Below are positions 44,947 to 54,882 of a stretch of 64,000 nucleotides of DNA, piece after piece. The notes below the pieces were generated by a model. It worked only from the letters and a program-made list of their open reading frames with translations, made no database searches and was not told where the DNA came from. This stretch comes from Streptococcus parasanguinis. GTDB taxonomy: Bacteria > Bacillota > Bacilli > Lactobacillales > Streptococcaceae. How positions within the stretch are numbered: position 1 is the stretch's first letter; every line of letters begins with the position of its first letter. The position numbers and the translations under genes were made by a program. The stretch spans positions 1 through 64,000 of the forward strand of contig NZ_CABFMD010000032.1 in the NCBI RefSeq assembly GCF_901875555.1, in the 5' to 3' direction.

Positions 44947-46230
44947 ATGAAACGAACACAATCAAATGAGTACTTCACAGAAGCAGAATCCATTTTCCCA
45001 GGTGGTGTCAATAGTCCTGTACGAGCGTTTAAGGCAGTAGGTGGCAATCCTCTTTTCATTGACCATTCGCAAGGAGCTTACCTCTATGATGTGGATGGCA
45101 ATCAATTTGTGGATTACGTGCTCTCTTGGGGACCAATGATTTTAGGACATGCTCGGAAAGAAGTACTTGAGGAAGTGCAAGAAGCTCTATGGGAAGGGAC
45201 CAGTTACGGCGCTCCAAGTCCACGTGAAATCAAATTAGGCAAACTTATTAAAGAACGTTTGCCTTTCGTAGAGAGAATCCGCATGGTGAATTCAGGAACA
45301 GAGGCAACCATGAGTGCCATTCGTTTAGCGCGTGGGATTACCAAACGACCAAAGGTAGTGAAATTTATTGGTTGCTACCATGGACATAGTGATTCTTTCT
45401 TGGTACAAGCTGGATCTGGTGTAGCAAGTTTTGGCATTGCAGATTCGGCAGGTGTGATACCTGAGGTGGCGCGTGAAACCATTGCCCTTCCTTATAATGA
45501 TCTGGAAGCTTTACGGACCTGCTTTGAAGAACATGGTGCAGAAATTGCCTGTGTCATTGTAGAAGCTGTTGCCGGTAATATGGGCTTGATTCCAGGTCAC
45601 AAAGAATTTATTGAGGAGATCCGCCGTCTCACGACAGAAAGCGGTTCTCTCTTCATCATGGATGAAGTCATGACTGGTTTTCGTGCTCATTACCAAGGGG
45701 CAGTGGGCTTGTACCAAGTCGATCCAGATTTAATCTGTCTAGGAAAAGTCATCGGTGGTGGTTTCCCAGTCGCTGCTTTTGGTGGGAACGCTCAATACAT
45801 GAATCAAATTGCTCCACTGGGCGATATTTATCAAGCTGGAACTCTATCAGGGAATCCAATCGCCATGGCAGCAGGTTATGAAAACTTACGCCTATTGACC
45901 AAGGAAATCTTTGATCAAACTGTCGAAAAAACAGACTATCTCTGTCAGGGGATCCGACAGTTAGCAGAAAAACATGGACTAGCCCTCCAAGTAGTCTCTG
46001 TTGGAACCATGTTCGGATTTTTCTTCTCAGAAAAACCAGTTTTGAATTTTGAGGATTCCAAACAATCAGATCACCAACTTTTTGCCAAGGTTCATGGCTT
46101 GCTTTTAGAAGAAGGTGTCTATATTGCACCATCTCAGTATGAGAGCAACTTCTTATCCAGTGCCCATTCCTTTGAAGATCTGGACCGTACGTTAGCTGCT
46201 TTTGACAAAGCCTTTAGTCAGTTGTCATGA
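44947..46230 (+). CDS. hemL: glutamate-1-semialdehyde aminomutase HemL
   Basis: A 427-residue PLP enzyme giving 5-aminolevulinate. The PLP lysine is in [34 protein letters not shown] and [18 protein letters not shown] are typical. It completes the hemA-C-D-B-L set. Confidence 0.95.
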   Translation: MKRTQSNEYFTEAESIFPGGVNSPVRAFKAVGGNPLFIDHSQGAYLYDVDGNQFVDYVLSWGPMILGHARKEVLEEVQEALWEGTSYGAPSPREIKLGKLIKERLPFVERIRMVNSGTEATMSAIRLARGITKRPKVVKFIGCYHGHSDSFLVQAGSGVASFGIADSAGVIPEVARETIALPYNDLEALRTCFEEHGAEIACVIVEAVAGNMGLIPGHKEFIEEIRRLTTESGSLFIMDEVMTGFRAHYQGAVGLYQVDPDLICLGKVIGGGFPVAAFGGNAQYMNQIAPLGDIYQAGTLSGNPIAMAAGYENLRLLTKEIFDQTVEKTDYLCQGIRQLAEKHGLALQVVSVGTMFGFFFSEKPVLNFEDSKQSDHQLFAKVHGLLLEEGVYIAPSQYESNFLSSAHSFEDLDRTLAAFDKAFSQLS

Positions 46231-46240
46231 AAGGAAGATT

Positions 46241-46825
46241 ATGGGGAAGATTGTTTTAGTCACGGGCGGTGCTCGTAGTGGCAAATCCTCCTTCGCTGAA
46301 TCCAAACTCTTGCAGAAGGAAGGGGTTTGTTACATAGCCACTGGTCTCGTGATGAAAGAGGATCCAGAATGGCAGGAGCGGGTCAAGCTCCATCAAGAAA
46401 GACGACCACAAAGCTGGGATACGCTTGAGCAGTACCGGGACTTAGCTACCTGGATTGAACAAGACCATCATGGCGATTATTTATTGGACTGTGCGACCAT
46501 GTTAACTACCAATCAGCTCTTTGATTTGGTCAATGAGTGGTATCCCGAAAAAGGCTTCTTATCGGACGAACAGTTTTTAAGTAAAGCCGAACAAGCCCGT
46601 ATTTTGGACGCCATGGAAGCAGAGTGGTCTCAGATACTTTCGGCCATGAAGAAACGCCAAGCTACTTTTTGGATTGTCACCAATGAAGTTGGTCTCGGTA
46701 TCGTTCCAGATACTCGTCTAGGACGTTACTTTAGAGATCTTCAAGGGCGAGTCAATCAATTGATTGCAAAGGAGGCAAGTGAAGTCTACTTAGTTATTTG
46801 TGGACTGGCACAGCAGTTAAAATGA
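46241..46825 (+). CDS. cobU: adenosylcobinamide kinase / adenosylcobinamide-phosphate guanylyltransferase CobU
   Basis: A 194-residue bifunctional enzyme that phosphorylates adenosylcobinamide and attaches GMP. The P-loop is TGGARSGKSSFAE. TNEVGLGIVPDTRLGRYFRD is the C-terminal hallmark. AAAGGAAG sets ATG 46241. An in-frame ATG inside hemL is discounted. The stop overlaps cobS. Confidence 0.94.
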   Translation: MGKIVLVTGGARSGKSSFAESKLLQKEGVCYIATGLVMKEDPEWQERVKLHQERRPQSWDTLEQYRDLATWIEQDHHGDYLLDCATMLTTNQLFDLVNEWYPEKGFLSDEQFLSKAEQARILDAMEAEWSQILSAMKKRQATFWIVTNEVGLGIVPDTRLGRYFRDLQGRVNQLIAKEASEVYLVICGLAQQLK

Positions 46826-47544
46826 TTTCAGCACTGATTATCTATACACAATTTTTTAGTCGGATTGTGATTCCAAAAGCAGTTGATCTCTCCTATGTTC
46901 GAAAGGGAGTTCCGATTTTAACTCTCTTTGGTCTCTTATTAGGACTCATTTCCTCCTTATTTTTTGTTTTGACCTCTTTGGTACTTCCTGATACCATTGC
47001 TTGGATTTTGACCTTGTTCTTTGATGTCCTTTTAACGGGTGGCTTCCATTTAGATGGCCTTGCTGATACAGCAGATGGCTTATTCTCTTCTCGTTCCAAA
47101 GAACGGATGTTGGAAATCATGAAAGACAGCCGTATCGGTAGCAACGGTGTCTTGGCCTTAATTTTCTATTACGGATTGATGATCGCGATGGGACCTTATC
47201 TTCCTCAGCCCAAGTGGCTGATTGTCGCTTCTTTATCGATGATTGGGAAGGTTGGTTTGACCATTCAGCTCTACAAGATGCGCTATGCAAGAGAATCTGG
47301 TGGCTCTGGAAATTTCTTTTCCGGAACCAAGACCAGTTCGATCCTCTTAGCTCAGATTGTCCCACTAGCCGTTCTTATTGCTGGTTTTTGGCTAAAAGGG
47401 CTTCTTGCATATAGCTTGGTCATTCTTGGGACTCTCGCCTTTCGCTGGTTCGTTTATCAAAAGATCGATGGGGAGACAGGGGATACCCTAGGAGCATCAG
47501 TAGAAGTAGCTCAGATATTATTTTTAATAGGAATGATCATATGA
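46822..47544 (+). CDS. cobS: cobalamin synthase CobS (adenosylcobinamide-GDP ribazoletransferase)
   Basis: A 240-residue membrane enzyme joining GDP-cobinamide to the alpha-ribazole ligand. GGFHLDGLADTADGLFSSRS and MKDSRIGSNGVLAL are its motifs. The ATG at 46822 overlaps the cobU stop (ATGA). Confidence 0.94.
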   Translation: MISALIIYTQFFSRIVIPKAVDLSYVRKGVPILTLFGLLLGLISSLFFVLTSLVLPDTIAWILTLFFDVLLTGGFHLDGLADTADGLFSSRSKERMLEIMKDSRIGSNGVLALIFYYGLMIAMGPYLPQPKWLIVASLSMIGKVGLTIQLYKMRYARESGGSGNFFSGTKTSSILLAQIVPLAVLIAGFWLKGLLAYSLVILGTLAFRWFVYQKIDGETGDTLGASVEVAQILFLIGMII

Positions 47545-48152
47545 CAGTAAAAAAGTGGTATCTGATTCGCCATGGAGAAACAGACTTTAATAAAAAACGA
47601 TTCTTCTATGGGAAAGCGGATGTGTCCATCAATGAGACGGGAAAAGAACAAGCAGCCCTCCTTCATCAATTGATGAAAGGAAGAAATATTTCTCGGGTTT
47701 ATACCAGTCAGCTCAAAAGAACGCAAGAAACAGCGGCCATCATTTTCCCAGATCAGACCCCCACGGCTTATAAAGCATTGAACGAAAGAGATTTCGGCTT
47801 ATGGGAGGGAAGGACAGCCAATGAAATTCAAGCAGCCTTTCCCTTGGTTTGGGAAGAGTGGCTGGAAAGCCCCTTTGAGGTGACGCCGTCTAAGGCTGAA
47901 CCTTTTGAAAAATTTAAAGAACGGGTCTGGTCGATTGTCAAGGAGATTCGAGAAACAGAAGATCCCGAAATCGTGATTGTTGGGCATTTAGGAGTCTTAC
48001 GCCTGATTTATCAGTTTTTAGTTGATAGAGAAGCTGATTTTTGGTCGATCGATATCCCACAAGGAATTGCCTTGTTATTAGAGGACAATGATCCTTGGGA
48101 AGAAAGACTTATCAAACAAGAAGCTGACTTGAATCATTCACAGGACAAGTGA
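47541..48152 (+). CDS. cobC: alpha-ribazole phosphatase CobC (histidine phosphatase)
   Basis: A 203-residue RHG-type phosphatase. LIRHGETDFNKKRFFYGKAD holds the phospho-His, and VGHLGVLRLI the second His. It follows cobS with an ATGA overlap, so it should remove the phosphate left after nucleotide-loop assembly. It is the last corrinoid enzyme gene. Confidence 0.9.
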   Translation: MTVKKWYLIRHGETDFNKKRFFYGKADVSINETGKEQAALLHQLMKGRNISRVYTSQLKRTQETAAIIFPDQTPTAYKALNERDFGLWEGRTANEIQAAFPLVWEEWLESPFEVTPSKAEPFEKFKERVWSIVKEIRETEDPEIVIVGHLGVLRLIYQFLVDREADFWSIDIPQGIALLLEDNDPWEERLIKQEADLNHSQDK

Positions 48153-48259
48153 TCAAAACACAAAATGATATAGAAAGTAAGACGGTAGTTTTTGGGATTG
48201 GTTATCTCTTCGTTTTACTTTCTTGTCAATTAAACTATATTAACAGGATGAGAATACAA

Positions 48260-49795
48260 ATGAAAAAATGGAAATTACTTTTAGGAACAGCTTTAGTGAG
48301 CCTCGCTCTTCTTGGTTGTGCAAAAACGAATCAACCTTCCTCACCTGAAGATGCCAAAAACGCTCAAACGGTAACCATTGGGTATACTCAGTTTCCAACC
48401 AATATTGATCCTGCAGACGAGTACAATGGCTGGTTCACTGTCCGTTATGGAGTGGGAGAAACCTTATTTAAAATGGATGATCAGTTAGAACCACAACCTT
48501 GGCTAGCTAAAAAAATAGAGCAATCCTCTCAGTTGGAGTGGAAAATTACCCTTCGCAATGATGTCACTTTCCAAAATGGGGAAAAAATGACAGGTGCTAA
48601 GGTAGAGACCTCTTTAAAACGACTCATTGAAAAGAGTAAACGTGCAGCGGATGACCTTGGAATTGAGAGCATTCATTCAGATGGTCAAACCGTCACCATT
48701 GAAACAAAATTAGAACAGCCGATCATGAAGAATCTATTAGCAGAGCCTTATTCTGTTATTGTAGATGTAGATGGGAAGGCTGCCTCTGACAAATCTCCAG
48801 TAGGGACAGGCCCGTTTCTTATCAAGACCTATACTCCAGAAACAGGAGCTACTTTAGAGGCCTATGAAAACTATTGGGGTGGTAAAGCGAAGGTGGCACA
48901 GGTTCAGATTAAATATTTCTCTGATCCGACAGCCATTTCTGTTGCCCTTCAATCCAAAGAAGTCGATGCTGTTTATGGGCTTCCCTATGCTAATTTAGCA
49001 AGCTTTAAGAAGGACAGTCAGTATAAAATTTCTGAAAAAGAAGGTGGCCGTTACTTAAGCTATGTCTATAACTTTGAAGATCCTTATGTAGCTGATGATC
49101 AGTTCCGTCAAGCTTTGGATACCTTGATCGACAAGAAAACTTATACAAAATCTCTCTTTAAAGGTGCGGCCGTTCCAGCTACTGGACCGCTCCCTTCTAG
49201 CTCTGATTTTGCCTTAGATAAAAGTATTCATGAGTTTAATGTAGAAAAAGCTAAGAAGCTGTTAGATGAGGCTGGATACAAGGATACAGATGGGGATGGC
49301 TATCGTGAAAAAGATGGAAAGAAAGTCACGATTGAATTGCTCTCCTTTACTCGTTTACCAGAAATGCCTTTAGCCATTGAAGCTTCTCAACAACAATTAA
49401 AAGAAGTTGGAATTGAAGCGAAGATTCGTAAGGTTGAAGTAAGTGCTGTCGCTACGGAGAAAAATTATGCCTTTACGCCTTATGCCGTCGTAGCTGCTCC
49501 GATTGGCGATCCATATGCTTACTTTAACTCAGCTGTTAAGACAGATGGAGTAGGAAATATCGGTCATTATAGCAATGCGGAAGCTGATCAGAAAATCAAA
49601 GAGTTAGCAACTGAAACCGATCAGAAAAAACGGATACAATTAAGCAAGGACATTCAAGCCCTTATAGATAAGGATCATGGGTATACGATCATTGGATTTT
49701 ATAAAGTTGCCATCGTCATGAACAAATCCATCTCTCATTTGGAATCACATCCAACAGATTATTATCATGTAACCAACAAACTCTCGAAGGAATAA
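48260..49795 (+). CDS. ABC transporter substrate-binding lipoprotein, Opp/Nik family (system 1)
   Basis: A 511-residue SBP_bac_5 protein. The signal peptide ends SLALLGC with the lipidated Cys. IGYTQFPTNIDPADEYNGWF starts the mature domain, and GTGPFLIKTY lies in mid-domain. It heads an SBP-ATPase-ATPase-permease-permease set. The family takes up peptides, nickel, cobalt or metal-metallophore complexes. The nearby cob genes favour a metal or corrinoid-related ligand. AGGATGAG supports ATG 48260. The 107 bases after cobC hold no terminator. Confidence 0.8.
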   Translation: MKKWKLLLGTALVSLALLGCAKTNQPSSPEDAKNAQTVTIGYTQFPTNIDPADEYNGWFTVRYGVGETLFKMDDQLEPQPWLAKKIEQSSQLEWKITLRNDVTFQNGEKMTGAKVETSLKRLIEKSKRAADDLGIESIHSDGQTVTIETKLEQPIMKNLLAEPYSVIVDVDGKAASDKSPVGTGPFLIKTYTPETGATLEAYENYWGGKAKVAQVQIKYFSDPTAISVALQSKEVDAVYGLPYANLASFKKDSQYKISEKEGGRYLSYVYNFEDPYVADDQFRQALDTLIDKKTYTKSLFKGAAVPATGPLPSSSDFALDKSIHEFNVEKAKKLLDEAGYKDTDGDGYREKDGKKVTIELLSFTRLPEMPLAIEASQQQLKEVGIEAKIRKVEVSAVATEKNYAFTPYAVVAAPIGDPYAYFNSAVKTDGVGNIGHYSNAEADQKIKELATETDQKKRIQLSKDIQALIDKDHGYTIIGFYKVAIVMNKSISHLESHPTDYYHVTNKLSKE

Positions 49796-49799
49796 TGCC

Positions 49800-50561
49800 A
49801 TGTTACAACTGACGAATGTCACGGTTTCTTCCCCGTCAAAGGTTATTTTAGATCAACTTTCTCTAACCGTTTCGGCAGGTGAAGCAGTCGGAATCGTCGG
49901 AGAAAGCGGAAGTGGCAAAACAACGATTTTAAAACTGCTTTTGGGTCTTCCCTTGAACGATTTAGTCTTTAACAAAGGAAGTATTTCTTATAGGGATCAG
50001 GCCATCAGCCCACAAAAGAAGCGGGTTTCTTATCCATTTGTGGGGACAGAACTAGCCTGGATTACCCAACAGTCCAGTCTAGGTTTTAACAATAACCGTA
50101 AAATCAAGCACCATTACGAGGATCTCGTCAAGAGTCATGCCTCTCAAGTAAGAAAGATGAGATCGTTAGAGGAATGCCTCCAGATGGTTGGGTTGGATCC
50201 GGCTCAGGTCTCATCCAAGTACCCTTTTGAACTTAGTGGAGGTATGATGCAACGAGTGGCGATTGCTTTGGCCCTTGCCACTCATCCTAAATTGCTCTTG
50301 GCAGATGAGCCGACCAGTGCTCTTGATGTTCTCTCCAAGGAATCATTTCTTCAAACCTTGATTGAAATGCTAAGGAGCGAAGAATCTAGCCTCTTATTTG
50401 TCACTCATGATATGAGTGTCGCCAAAAAGTTGGCAGATAGGATCTTGGTTATGAAGGAGGGGAAGATTGTGGAAGAAGGAAGTCGCGACCAAATTTTCCA
50501 AAATCCGCAACATCCCTACACCCAGAAGTTACTAATGGCTATTCCAAAATTAAAATTGTAG
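49800..50561 (+). CDS. ABC transporter ATPase, NikD/OppD-like (system 1)
   Basis: A 253-residue ATPase. Walker A GESGSGKTTILKLL, signature LSGGMMQR and Walker B LLLADEPTSALDV are intact. The C-terminal NPQHPYTQKLL segment is typical of the Opp/Nik type. It pairs with the next ATPase. Confidence 0.88.
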   Translation: MLQLTNVTVSSPSKVILDQLSLTVSAGEAVGIVGESGSGKTTILKLLLGLPLNDLVFNKGSISYRDQAISPQKKRVSYPFVGTELAWITQQSSLGFNNNRKIKHHYEDLVKSHASQVRKMRSLEECLQMVGLDPAQVSSKYPFELSGGMMQRVAIALALATHPKLLLADEPTSALDVLSKESFLQTLIEMLRSEESSLLFVTHDMSVAKKLADRILVMKEGKIVEEGSRDQIFQNPQHPYTQKLLMAIPKLKL

Positions 50562-50574
50562 CAGGAGTCACCAA

Positions 50575-51345
50575 ATGACCTATTTACTCGAATGTAAAGA
50601 TCTCACTCATCATTATAATGATTCGCTTCATCATCAGGCTGGCGTTTTTGATGTCTCCTTTACGCTAGAAAAAGGACATCGGCTTGGTTTGGTTGGAGAA
50701 TCCGGTTCGGGTAAAAGCACCATTGCCAAAATTCTGAGTCGACTCCTGAACGTGCAAGAGGGAAGTATTCAGTTCTTGGGGCAATCACTGACGACTTATA
50801 CAGACCTTGAGTTTTACAAAAAGGTGCAATATATTTATCAACAGCCCCAAGAAGCCTTTCATCCCAAAAGGACTTTACAAGAAAGTTTAGAAGAGGTTTG
50901 TAAGAATTTTAATATTTGTAAGACTAAGAAGGAGATGGTAGAGCAGATTCACCAACTCTTGGAAAGGGTTGGCTTGCATCCGGATCTGGCGCAGCAGTTT
51001 CCCCACCAATTAAGTGGTGGAGAATGTCAACGGATGGCTATAGCCAGAGCTCTCTTGGTCCAGCCTGACCTATTGATTTGTGATGAGATCACCAGTGCCT
51101 TAGACGTGACTGTCCAAGATGGAGTGATGGACCTTCTACAAGAGATTCAGAATAGCTCCCAAACATCTTTTCTCTTTATTTCACACGATATTGCGCTGGT
51201 CAGCCAATTTTGTGATGAAATCATGGTACTAAAAGATGGAAAAATTCAAGAGAAAGGGGTGATGTCAGACGTTTTGCGAAATCCTCAATCGGACTACACC
51301 AAAATGTTGATGAAACCATATCAAGAAGAAGGAAGGGAGCTATGA
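50575..51345 (+). CDS. ABC transporter ATPase, NikE/OppF-like (system 1)
   Basis: A 256-residue ATPase. Walker A GESGSGKSTIAKIL, signature LSGGECQR and Walker B LLICDEITSALDV are present. It ends four bases into the permease gene, so they are coupled. Confidence 0.88.
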   Translation: MTYLLECKDLTHHYNDSLHHQAGVFDVSFTLEKGHRLGLVGESGSGKSTIAKILSRLLNVQEGSIQFLGQSLTTYTDLEFYKKVQYIYQQPQEAFHPKRTLQESLEEVCKNFNICKTKKEMVEQIHQLLERVGLHPDLAQQFPHQLSGGECQRMAIARALLVQPDLLICDEITSALDVTVQDGVMDLLQEIQNSSQTSFLFISHDIALVSQFCDEIMVLKDGKIQEKGVMSDVLRNPQSDYTKMLMKPYQEEGREL

Positions 51346-52334
51346 TAAGATATTTCATCAAATTACTGTTTCAAATGGTTTTGATTCTGCTCTGTGTTAG
51401 CTTTCTTTCTTTCTTGTTAGTGTATCTAGCCAAAGGGGACCCTGCAGAAAGTATCTTAAATGCGCAAGGAATTCCTTATACCAAATCGCTACTAGAGGTA
51501 AAACGAGCTGAGATGGGCTTAAATGATAGTTTCATTTTGCAATATCTGAGATGGTTAGGAAACATCCTCCAAGGGAATTTTGGGATCAGCTATCGTACAG
51601 GAGCCCCAGTTTGGGATCAAATGGTCTTTTACTTTCCAAATACGATCTATTTAGGGATCCATATCTTGCTGGCAACGCTTGCCATTTCCCTTCCTCTTTC
51701 GATGTATGCAGCCTATCATATCGGTAGTAGACTGGATCGATTTATAATGACAGTTTGCGCATTTTTAAATGCCATTCCTAGTTTTGTCATTGGAATTCTC
51801 TTAATGCTTGTCTTTTCGGTCAAGCTTGGCTGGTTTCCTATTCAGTCAACTGCAAATGAATGGGGCTTAATTTTACCGATTTCTACCATGGCCCTGACCA
51901 TGTCTACGCGCTATATTCCTCAATTAAGAACGGCCATCATAGATGAACTACAGTCACCAGCAGTAGAAGGTGCTAGAGGACGTGGCATACCGGAAGGCCG
52001 CATTCTATTTAAGGATGTCTTGTATAATACCCTTCCCTTTTTGTTGACATTGGTGAGTTTGTCACTGGGTTCTCTGTTAGGAGGTGTTGCTATCATAGAG
52101 TATTTATTCTCTTGGCCAGGAATTGGAAAAATGCTGATTGCAGTTGTGGTCAATCGAGATTATCCTCTGGTCCAAGGAGCTGTTCTGATGATTACACTTG
52201 GAGTATTACTTGTCAATTTTACCACCCAAGCCTTGATCACATGGCTAAATCCGAAGACCCGTCTATCAAAACCAACCCCCTTCCTTCTTTTTAAGAAAGA
52301 GGTCAGTCCTAAAGGAAATGGAGGGGATAAGTGA
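51342..52334 (+). CDS. ABC transporter permease, NikB/OppB-like (system 1)
   Basis: A 330-residue permease with about six membrane segments. The coupling motif EGARGRGIPEGRILFKDVLY lies near residue 208. The N-terminal helix and the GDPAESIL region are typical of the B-type permease. Its last base overlaps the next start. Confidence 0.88.
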   Translation: MIRYFIKLLFQMVLILLCVSFLSFLLVYLAKGDPAESILNAQGIPYTKSLLEVKRAEMGLNDSFILQYLRWLGNILQGNFGISYRTGAPVWDQMVFYFPNTIYLGIHILLATLAISLPLSMYAAYHIGSRLDRFIMTVCAFLNAIPSFVIGILLMLVFSVKLGWFPIQSTANEWGLILPISTMALTMSTRYIPQLRTAIIDELQSPAVEGARGRGIPEGRILFKDVLYNTLPFLLTLVSLSLGSLLGGVAIIEYLFSWPGIGKMLIAVVVNRDYPLVQGAVLMITLGVLLVNFTTQALITWLNPKTRLSKPTPFLLFKKEVSPKGNGGDK

Positions 52335-53149
52335 TGAAAAAAGTTAGTCACCGCAACCTCTATCTCTTGGCTGGATGCCTTCTCTTGGTTCTAGTGGTTT
52401 CTTGTCTGTCTCCCTTCTTTTTAGGAGACAGCACTACCAAGGTTCATTTAGAAAATGCCCTCCAAGCACCCAATAGTCAAGAATGGTTTGGTACAGATGC
52501 TGTGGGCCGGTCTGTATTTGCTCGAACTCTGAGTGGTGGAGTACAAACCATTGTGCCTGCAGTCGGGATCCTCCTCTTGGTTACCCTTGTTGGTTCCTTG
52601 ATTGGAGTAACCAGTGCCTTGATAGGTGGGAAGTTTGATCGAGCTATTTTCTTGTTCATTACTGCTTTTCAGTCCTTACCATCCATAGTCTTAGTGATTG
52701 CTATTGTGAGCCTATTAGGAGTGGGATTGCAACAAACGGTCATTGCCATTGGCTTAACGGCTTGGACCAAGTATGCCTATATCACACGGTCGCTGACCCT
52801 GCGTTTAAAAAATGAATTCTATATTCAGTCAGCAAAAATGTATGGAAATAGTTTTTGGAAGACCATCAAACATTACTATGTTCCCAGTCTATTTCCACAA
52901 ATTGTCACCACTATGATCTTTAATGTTTCATCGATCATCATGGAGATTGCCGGTCTCAGTTTTGTTGGACTAGGCGCACAAGCACCGTCTCCAGAATGGG
53001 GAGCTATGATGAATGATGGTCGCACCTATATCCAGGAGGCTCCCTGGATCGTCGCTTTTCCTTGCATCTTTTTAATCGGAGTCATTTTATTGATTACAAA
53101 ATTTGGAGATGCGTTACATACTAGTGTTAATAAAAATAATCAATCATGA
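52334..53149 (+). CDS. ABC transporter permease, NikC/OppC-like (system 1)
   Basis: A 271-residue permease with FGTDAVGRSVFARTLSGG (C-type permease motif, about 49-66) and GLSFVGLGAQAPSPEWGAMM near the C-terminus. GGAGGGG supports ATG 52334 over GTG 52331. Forms the channel with the preceding permease. Confidence 0.88.
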   Translation: MKKVSHRNLYLLAGCLLLVLVVSCLSPFFLGDSTTKVHLENALQAPNSQEWFGTDAVGRSVFARTLSGGVQTIVPAVGILLLVTLVGSLIGVTSALIGGKFDRAIFLFITAFQSLPSIVLVIAIVSLLGVGLQQTVIAIGLTAWTKYAYITRSLTLRLKNEFYIQSAKMYGNSFWKTIKHYYVPSLFPQIVTTMIFNVSSIIMEIAGLSFVGLGAQAPSPEWGAMMNDGRTYIQEAPWIVAFPCIFLIGVILLITKFGDALHTSVNKNNQS

Positions 53150-53159
53150 GGTTTTTATA

Positions 53160-54773
53160 ATGAAGAAATTTTGGAAATTAGCTGTTACGAGTTTAGCAGT
53201 TTTGTGTCTAGCTGCCTGCCAGCAGAATGGTAAGTCTTCAGACAGCAATGCTGAGAAAGACAAGATTACTCTCGCCTGGGGAGAAGACTTTGGAGATGTC
53301 AATCCCCACGTATATAATCCAGATCAATTTATTATTCAAGATTTAGTTTATGAAGGGCTTGTTCGTTACGGAGACAATGGAAAAATTGAGCCAGCCTTAG
53401 CTGAGAGTTGGAAAGTAAGTGAAGATGGGAAAACCTATACATTTAACTTGAGAAAAGCCAAATTCTCAGATGGCTCTGATTTCAATGCAGCCAATGTGAA
53501 GCGGAATTTCGATACGATCTTCTCAAAAGAAAACAAAGGAAACCATGAATGGTTTAACTTTACCAATGTTTTAGATAGTTACAAAGTTATCGATGATCAC
53601 ACTTTTGAAATTACCCTCAAAGAACCATACAGTGCTACCCTTTATGATCTTTCTATGATTCGTCCAATTCGTTTCTTAGCAGATGCAAGCTTCCCAGATG
53701 GTGACGATACGACTAAAAATAAAATTAAATCCTCTATCGGTACGGGTCAATGGGTGGTGAAAGATAAGAAATCTAACGAATATATCACTTTTGAACGTAA
53801 TGAAAACTACTGGGGGGAAAAACCAAAACTAAAAGAAGTTACCATCAAGATTATTCCTGACCCTCAAACACGGGCTTTAGAATTTGAATCTGGTAAAGTA
53901 GATTTGCTGTATGGAAATGGTATCATTAGTTTAAATACATTCGCACAATACAAGAAAGACAAGAAATATACAACAGATGTTTCGCAACCAATGTCAACTC
54001 GTTTGTTGCTCTTGAACGCCAAACAAGAAGTATTCCAAGATAAGAATGTTCGTAAGGCTATTAACCATGCCATTAACAAAAAAGAAATCGCAGAGAAATT
54101 GTTCATGGGTGCAGAAACTCCTGCGGATACCATCTTCTCTAAATCAACTCCTCACTCAGATGCTGGCTTAACACCATATAAATTTGATAACAAAGAAGCA
54201 GAAAAAATGTTGGATGCTGCTGGTTGGAAGAAGGGATCTGATGGAATCCGTGCCAAAGACGGCAAGAAGATGGAATTGAATTTCCCTTACATTTCTACAA
54301 AAGCAACTGATAAAGACCTAGCTGAATATTTCCAAGGTGAATTGAAGAAAATTGGTGTCGAAGTGAAATTGACGGCCATGGAAGAAGACGATTATTGGGA
54401 AAATGCAAAAACAGGAAACTTTGATATGATGCTCACTTTCTCTTGGGGAGCTCCATGGGACCCTCATGCATGGATGACAGCTTTGACAGCAGAGTCTGCA
54501 AATGGTCACCCAGAAAATGTTTCTCTTGAAGCCCTTCCAATTAAGAAAGAATTGGATGAGACCATCAAACAAACTTTGACAGAACCAGATGAAGATAAAG
54601 TAGATGCTGGCTATAAAAAAGCTTTGACCTTGCTCCATGAAGAAGCAGTTTATATCCCATTGACTTATCAGTCAGTGATCTCTGTTTATCGCACAGGTGA
54701 GTTGAAAAATGTTCGTTTTGCTCCAGAAGAAAATGCCCTTCCAGTTCGCTACATTGAAAAAGTGAACAAATAA
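53160..54773 (+). CDS. NikA-like ABC substrate-binding lipoprotein (system 2)
   Basis: A 537-residue SBP_bac_5 lipoprotein with LAVLCLAAC as lipobox. Its sequence runs parallel to E. coli NikA (AWGEDFGDVNPHVYNPDQFI, FERNENYWGEKPKLKEVTIK, DLLYGNG, SWGAPWDPHAW), closer than the system 1 protein. The likely ligand is nickel or cobalt, probably chelated. No urease or hydrogenase is visible, so cobalt for B12 is the contextual guess. Confidence 0.85.
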   Translation: MKKFWKLAVTSLAVLCLAACQQNGKSSDSNAEKDKITLAWGEDFGDVNPHVYNPDQFIIQDLVYEGLVRYGDNGKIEPALAESWKVSEDGKTYTFNLRKAKFSDGSDFNAANVKRNFDTIFSKENKGNHEWFNFTNVLDSYKVIDDHTFEITLKEPYSATLYDLSMIRPIRFLADASFPDGDDTTKNKIKSSIGTGQWVVKDKKSNEYITFERNENYWGEKPKLKEVTIKIIPDPQTRALEFESGKVDLLYGNGIISLNTFAQYKKDKKYTTDVSQPMSTRLLLLNAKQEVFQDKNVRKAINHAINKKEIAEKLFMGAETPADTIFSKSTPHSDAGLTPYKFDNKEAEKMLDAAGWKKGSDGIRAKDGKKMELNFPYISTKATDKDLAEYFQGELKKIGVEVKLTAMEEDDYWENAKTGNFDMMLTFSWGAPWDPHAWMTALTAESANGHPENVSLEALPIKKELDETIKQTLTEPDEDKVDAGYKKALTLLHEEAVYIPLTYQSVISVYRTGELKNVRFAPEENALPVRYIEKVNK

Positions 54774-54846
54774 GGACAAGGTCTTGAATGAAGTAGACAA
54801 TGTGGCCTCCATCAAAGTGACAATCCTTTTATTTTGATATGGGACT

Positions 54847-54882
54847 CCGCTTTAGAGGATCAATGTTGATCTTTTAAAGCGG
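54847..54882 (+). other. strong intergenic stem-loop between NikA-like gene and its permeases
   Basis: CCGCTTTAGAGGATCA (54847-54862) can pair with the stretch ending TTTTAAAGCGG (54882) with G-U pairs only. It is not followed by a run of U, so it is probably not a full terminator. Such a stem after a binding-protein gene can stabilise that mRNA and lower permease expression. The gap 54774-54895 holds no gene. Confidence 0.5.

Noticed and set aside
48153..48259. Promoter for the first Nik-type system
   Set aside because: TATATT at about 48236 has no matching -35 box at proper distance and there is no terminator after cobC, so I could not support a separate promoter.
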